Part shown: piece by piece, positions 59,943 to 64,000 of the stretch | How the letters are laid out: each line of letters starts with the position of its first letter | How positions within the stretch are numbered: position 1 is the stretch's first letter | Source: Acorus gramineus | Lineage: Eukaryota; Streptophyta; Magnoliopsida; Acorales; Acoraceae | DNA: 64,000 nt | Direction: 5' to 3' | NCBI GenBank assembly: GCA_030737835.1 | Contig: CM060849.1 | Span: 14,799,216-14,863,215 of the forward strand | Position numbers and translations under genes: made by a program | The notes under the pieces: model-generated | The model's input: only the letters and a program-made list of their open reading frames with translations | Database searches by the model: none | What the model was told of the DNA's origin: nothing

Positions 59943-60017
59943 AATAGGCCGCCTGAAGTACTCAAAATGTGGACAACAGACTCATTCATGGAAGGGCACA
60001 ATCTGATTCACAACAAG
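59943..60017 (+). other. 75-bp exon-like block, copy b2 (open)
   Basis: Bounded by TTTACAG and GTAATCTG; 25 codons reading NRPPEVLKMWTTDSFMEGH and then NLIHNK. Paralogous to the a-type blocks. A decayed b1 counterpart lies at about 56586-56645. Confidence 0.45.
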
Positions 60018-61814
60018 GTAATCTGCTGCAGAACTTGTAGTATGAATTGCGTTAGAAAGTATTTTTAATTGTTTATGACTACAAAGTTATAAATATATCT
60101 CATTGATTTTAGTCTTATTGAGCAGTTGTTGCTTCTCTTAATATGCAAATGAGCTCTGTATGACTCAATGAGCATAAATTTCTTGAAGCTATGTCTCAGA
60201 CTTTTATTCTTAATGGCATTATATAGAGTTTCTGGACATCACCATTTTCTTTTGTGCATTCATTGACAACTAGTAGGTTATTGTATCACATGAATTCTTT
60301 GAACCTTGAGTTCTGAACTATCATTTTAAGTTGTGCTCTGTGAGACACTTGATTAAAATGAATTCCTGTTAGAATGCTTGAATTTGACATTAAGAAAACT
60401 GAAAAACTAGCCCAAAATAGAAGGATTAATCATTTCGTAATTCACTATCATTACAATAGGTCTTGCAAGTTCTTTAATTATGGTTGGCTAATTTAATATT
60501 CCATAATTTCTATGTAATCCAGAATCATAATTCGTTGGTCTTTGATCTTTGTGACACTCCAACTAAACAAGTATGATATATTAGTTGATCAACTGAACGT
60601 GATGATGAGGAAAGGACTGAATTCATTCATCATAGTGATGGTGATAGTTGTCATAAAACAATTTTGAAAAATACAATCAAACTTAAAAGTTAAATAAGAT
60701 GGTCCAATGCCAATGCATTACATCATCCAATTATTGAAAATTTGTAGTAGTAGAAATAGCTTATTGAAAATTTCGTAAGTGAAATCCAAACAGGTATCAT
60801 ATAATGACAAATTAATAATAACTAATATGAACATTGAAATCCTAGACTTCCTGCTACTTGACCTTTTAGAAATCTTATACATGGGAAGTCTAGGCTTGGA
60901 AATAAGTAATCTCTTTGCCAGTGACAAAAATCTTTATATCTTGACTTATTCTGATGCACCAGGCTCTATTAATCTTTTTTTTTTTTTTGAGGCAAGACCA
61001 GGTTCTATAATTAAAACTTTATTCCCTCAATAGTAGGTATGGTTTCTTATAAAAGACAAAAGATTCAATCTTGCAAACAGAAAAACAATGCAGAGTTCTT
61101 AAATAGTTGTATGAGTAAATCATGAGTACGACTTCCTCCATGCCTTTCTGAAAGAATGATCCAATTAAATCTGAAAATATTAAACACAATGATGGATATT
61201 TTAAGGTTCAAGATTTCCTATTTAGGAAAAATATAATATTAATCTTTGGTAGAAGTCCAGAAACATAAAGAAAAGCTGCAGTGGACAAACATAAGACAGA
61301 ATGATGCCGCACTGTGCACTAGACTTTCCCAGTTTAATAACTGAAACCAATTTAATTATCTAAAGTTTGTCGATCAAATGAATAGGTGAATTTTGTTCTT
61401 AATATTAGTCTACAATTACTCTCTAGTTTATGCTTGATTATTCTCCGAGACTTGGAAGATTCAACATACTGGTAATGCCTAAAATCCCTGCTGCTTGTTG
61501 GTCGAGCTGTCCGTTGGTGACTTAATTTTTAGGGAATAATTTTGGGATGCTGATACAAAGTATGTTAAAAATACAAAAAAGATATGCATTTTCATTAGAT
61601 GAATATATATCAATCCAAAACATTTTTGAGAACCACAAAAGTGATAGTAGGAATGATTGTCCTAACATTTTCCATACTATTTATATGACCGTCTCCGTGG
61701 TAGCAATAATGCAATTATTAGATGTGTGTCACTGCAATTTTGTGCAACTCGTGATTGACTGCGAACGGTCTGAGATTTTCCATACTTTCATCTGAATTTT
61801 TTTTTTTCTATTTT
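60018..61814. other. Right part of unit 2, no gene recognised
   Basis: Homologous to 56650-58600 and to 62888-64000. An ORF-like stretch at 60718-60927 (minus) recurs in all units but also differs by frame-breaking changes, so it is probably not coding. Confidence 0.5.
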
Positions 61815-62141
61815 CACAGTTGCAAACATCAATTGCATGATATTCCATTTTAAGATAATGATGAGGATAGCAGGTTACAATGTGGAGAATGCAAAGGGGA
61901 ATTTGTTCTCATTGTTGACTAAATACATATATAAATAGGTGATATGATAATGCCCAGATACCAGCACTATTGCATGTAAGGATTGTGTTTAATAATAGGA
62001 TAATGCCCTTCTGAACTATGGAACCAAAATGCTTTCTAAATGCTACTTTCCCATGGACTCTAAATCTGACCCATTGCATAATATTCCATTTTAAGATGAT
62101 TTGTTCCTTCAGTTTTTGCTTCTGAGGAAAAAAAATATAGG

Positions 62142-62242
62142 TGATATGATAAAGCTCAGATGCACCTGTGTTTCATCCTAAGATCAAATCAATGTGGGAA
62201 CCCTATCCACACAAAGGAATCTCTCATCATTGCAATATCATA
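62142..62242 (-). ncRNA. C/D-box snoRNA, module 7
   Basis: C box ATGATGA (62230-62224), D box CTGA (62159-62156), stem halves ATGATAT / ATATCAC, guide-like ACACAGGTGCAT as in module 1. Oligo(T) of eight follows. Confidence 0.78.
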
Positions 62243-62247
62243 GCTAA

Positions 62248-62318
62248 TGCACCAGCCGGGAATCGAACCCGGGTCTGTACCGTGGCAGGGTACTATTCTA
62301 CCACTAGACCACTGGTGC
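62248..62318 (-). tRNA. tRNA-Gly-GCC: tRNA-Gly(GCC), module 7 (recombinant)
   Basis: Identical to module 1. Its sense-downstream side (snoRNA) resembles modules 1 and 4, while its sense-upstream side (+ strand TTTTTGTGATAGTTTATC) is that of modules 2 and 5, so it looks like a crossover within the tRNA. Confidence 0.96.
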
Positions 62319-62377
62319 TTCTTGTTTTAATTTTTGTGATAGTTTATCATCCTTGCATTTTTTTTAATTCTCTTCAG

Positions 62378-62452
62378 AATAGGCAGCCTGAAGTACCCAA
62401 TAACTGGACAACAGCCTCATTCATGGAAGAACACAGTCTGATTCAAAACAAG
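62378..62452 (+). other. 75-bp exon-like block, copy a3 (open)
   Basis: Same borders and reading as copy a2 (NRQPEVPNNWTTASFMEEH, then SLIQNK). Confidence 0.45.
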
Positions 62453-62580
62453 GTAATCTGCTGCAGAACTTGTAGCATGAATCGTGTAAGAATTGAAGTA
62501 CATTCAATTCATTCAAATGTGTACTCTTTACAAAAGAATTATATGCTACTGTTTTTGCTTCTGGAAAAAAAATATATGGA

Positions 62581-62679
62581 TGATATGATAAAGCTCAGAT
62601 GCGCCTGTGTTTATCCTAAGATCAAATTACTGTGGGTAACCCTAACCACATAATGGCATATTTCATCATAGCAATATCA
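62581..62679 (-). ncRNA. C/D-box snoRNA, module 8
   Basis: C box ATGATGA (62669-62663), D box CTGA (62598-62595), stem halves GATATTGCT / GCTTTATCATATC, guide-like ACACAGGCGCAT. Nearly identical to module 6. Confidence 0.8.
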
Positions 62680-62687
62680 ATCAATAA

Positions 62688-62758
62688 TGCACCAGCCGGG
62701 AATCGAACCCGGGTCTGTACCGTGGCAGGGTACTATTCTACCACTAGACCACTGGTGC
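62688..62758 (-). tRNA. tRNA-Gly-GCC: tRNA-Gly(GCC), module 8
   Basis: Identical to modules 1, 6 and 7; counterpart of module 6 in unit 3. Confidence 0.97.
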
Positions 62759-62812
62759 TTCTTGTTTTAATTATTATTTTTACAGTTTATCATCCTTGCA
62801 TTTTCTTTACAG

Positions 62813-62887
62813 AATAGGCCGCCTGAAGTACTCAAAATGTGGACAACAGACTCATACATGGAAGGGCACAATCTGATTCACAACAAG
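62813..62887 (+). other. 75-bp exon-like block, copy b3 (open)
   Basis: Same as b2 with one replacement (Ser-Tyr-Met for Ser-Phe-Met); splice-like AG and GTAATCTG borders. Confidence 0.45.
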
Positions 62888-64000
62888 GTAATCTGCTGCA
62901 GAACTTGTAGTATGAATTGCGTTAGAAAGTATTTTTAATTGTTTATGACTACAAAGTTATAAATATATCTCATTGATTTTAGTCTTATTGAGCAGTTGTT
63001 GCTTCTCTTAATATGCAAATGAGCTCTGTATGACTCAATGAGCATAAATTTCTTGAAGCTATGTCTCAGACTTTTATTCTTATTGGCATTATATAGAGTT
63101 TCTGGACATCACCATTTTCTTTTGTGCATTCATTGACAACTAGTAGGTTATTGTATCACATGAATTCTTCGAACCTTGAGTTCTGAACTGTCATTTGAAG
63201 TTGTGCTCTGTGAGACACTTGATTAAAATGAATTCCTGTTAGAATGCTTGAATTTGACATTAAGAAAACTGAAAAACTAGCCCAAAATAGAAGGATTAAT
63301 CATTTCGTAATTCACTATCATTACAATAGGTCTTGCAAGTTCTTTAGTTATGGTTGGCTAATTTAATATTCCATAATTTCTATGTAATCCAGAATCATAA
63401 TTCGTTGGTCTTTGATCTTTGTGACACTCCAACTAAACAATTATGATATATTAGTTGATCAACTGAACGTGATGATGAGGAAAGGACTGAATTCATTCAT
63501 CATAGTGATGATGATAGTTGTCATAAAACAATTTTGAAAAATACAATCAAACTTAAAAGTTAAATAAGATGGTCCAATGCCAATGCATTACATCATCCAA
63601 TTATTGAAAATTTGTAGTAGTAGAAATAGCTTATTGAAAATTTCGTAAGTGAAATCCAAACAGGTATCATATAATGACAAATTAATAACTAATATGAACA
63701 TTGAAATCCTAGACTTGCTGCTACTTGACCTTTTAGAAATCTTATACATGGGAAGTCTAGGCTTGGAAATAAGTAATCTCTTTGCCAGTGACAAAAATCT
63801 TTATATCTTGACTTATTCTGATGCACCAGGCTCTATTAATCTTTTTTTTTTTTTTAGGCAAAACCAGGTTCTATAATTAAAACTTTATTCCCTCAATAGT
63901 AGGTATGGTTTCTTGTAAAAGACAAAAGATCCAATCTTGCAAACAGAAAAACAATGCAGAGTTCTTAAATAGTTGTATGAGTAAATCATGAGTACGACTT

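Larger units (their letters stand above)
55140..64000. repeat. Three large tandem units carrying tRNA-Gly-snoRNA modules
   Basis: The landmark ATTGCATGATATTCCATTTT (or a close variant) starts units at about 55157, 58605 and 61825, and a later landmark ATATGCAAATGAG recurs near 56760, 60140 and 63010. Units 1 and 2 each hold three tRNA-snoRNA modules of about 400 bp, so the array is nested. Unit 3 holds two and is cut by the window end. Units 2 and 3 are nearly identical over their right parts, offset about 2870 bp; unit 1 is more diverged. The long right part of each unit (such as 56650-58600) has no recognised gene. Confidence 0.93.

Noticed and set aside
55530..62817. Repeated ORF with APAGNRTRVCTVAGYYSTTR
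   Set aside because: It is the antisense translation of the tRNA-Gly gene, a known cause of spurious conserved proteins.
57354..63876. Recurrent ORFs at 57354, 60718 and 63588 (minus) and on the opposite strand
   Set aside because: They recur only because the DNA is tandemly duplicated; the copies differ by small indels that change the frame and no domain is visible.

Overview
The window is nuclear DNA of a flowering plant. The evidence is AT-rich intergenic DNA with GC-rich genes, an intron-less SBT1-type subtilase, plant-only gene families (AIF-type bHLH, SYP7 syntaxin, BCS1-like AAA-ATPase), hAT/Mutator/PIF-type non-autonomous transposons, and tRNA-Gly(GCC) genes each followed by a C/D-box snoRNA, an arrangement known from plants. 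I cannot name the species.

Layout. 1-8060: a degenerate minisatellite (unit about 23 bp, variants 19-25 bp) with higher-order repetition, two inverted blocks, one transposon remnant and a frameshifted AIF-type bHLH pseudogene. 8.1-10 kb: no recognisable gene. 10.0-12.25 kb: a 5'-truncated SYP71-like Qc-SNARE pseudogene on the minus strand, whose two adjacent SNARE-motif exons lie in a 661-bp segment repeated three times. 13.0-13.5 kb: a GC-rich patch with an in-frame 195-bp duplication. 16.6-18.9 kb: the only clearly intact protein gene, a secreted subtilisin-like protease (775 aa, minus).

19.3-54 kb is intergenic and dense in short transposons, many with visible target-site duplications (TSDs). 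hAT-type elements have 8-bp TSDs at 23156, 32083, 45461 and 52209. Mutator-type elements have 9-bp TSDs at 26401, 28840 and 34840. The last is a Pack-MULE that carries a broken piece of a BCS1-like AAA-ATPase gene. Two hAT copies (39142 and, inverted, 45461) keep a spliced 5' gene part encoding only the BED zinc finger of the transposase; the second sits inside a SINE flanked by a 14-bp TSD. Another hAT element is inserted in one of two adjacent MITE copies, and the other copy shows the empty site. A retroelement with a 16-bp TSD lies at 27065-28192.

54-64 kb holds what I consider the most notable content: eight minus-strand tRNA-Gly(GCC) genes, each followed on the sense strand by a C/D-box snoRNA-like sequence and then an oligo(T) stretch. 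They are arranged in three large tandem units of about 2.9-3.4 kb, and the first two units contain three tRNA-snoRNA modules each. This matches the dicistronic tRNA-Gly-snoRNA genes (snoR43 type) known from Arabidopsis and rice, here amplified as a nested array. Some members are degenerate, and one (62248) looks like a recombinant that lost one module. The third unit runs off the window. Phase-0 75-bp exon-like blocks recur between the modules and are unexplained.
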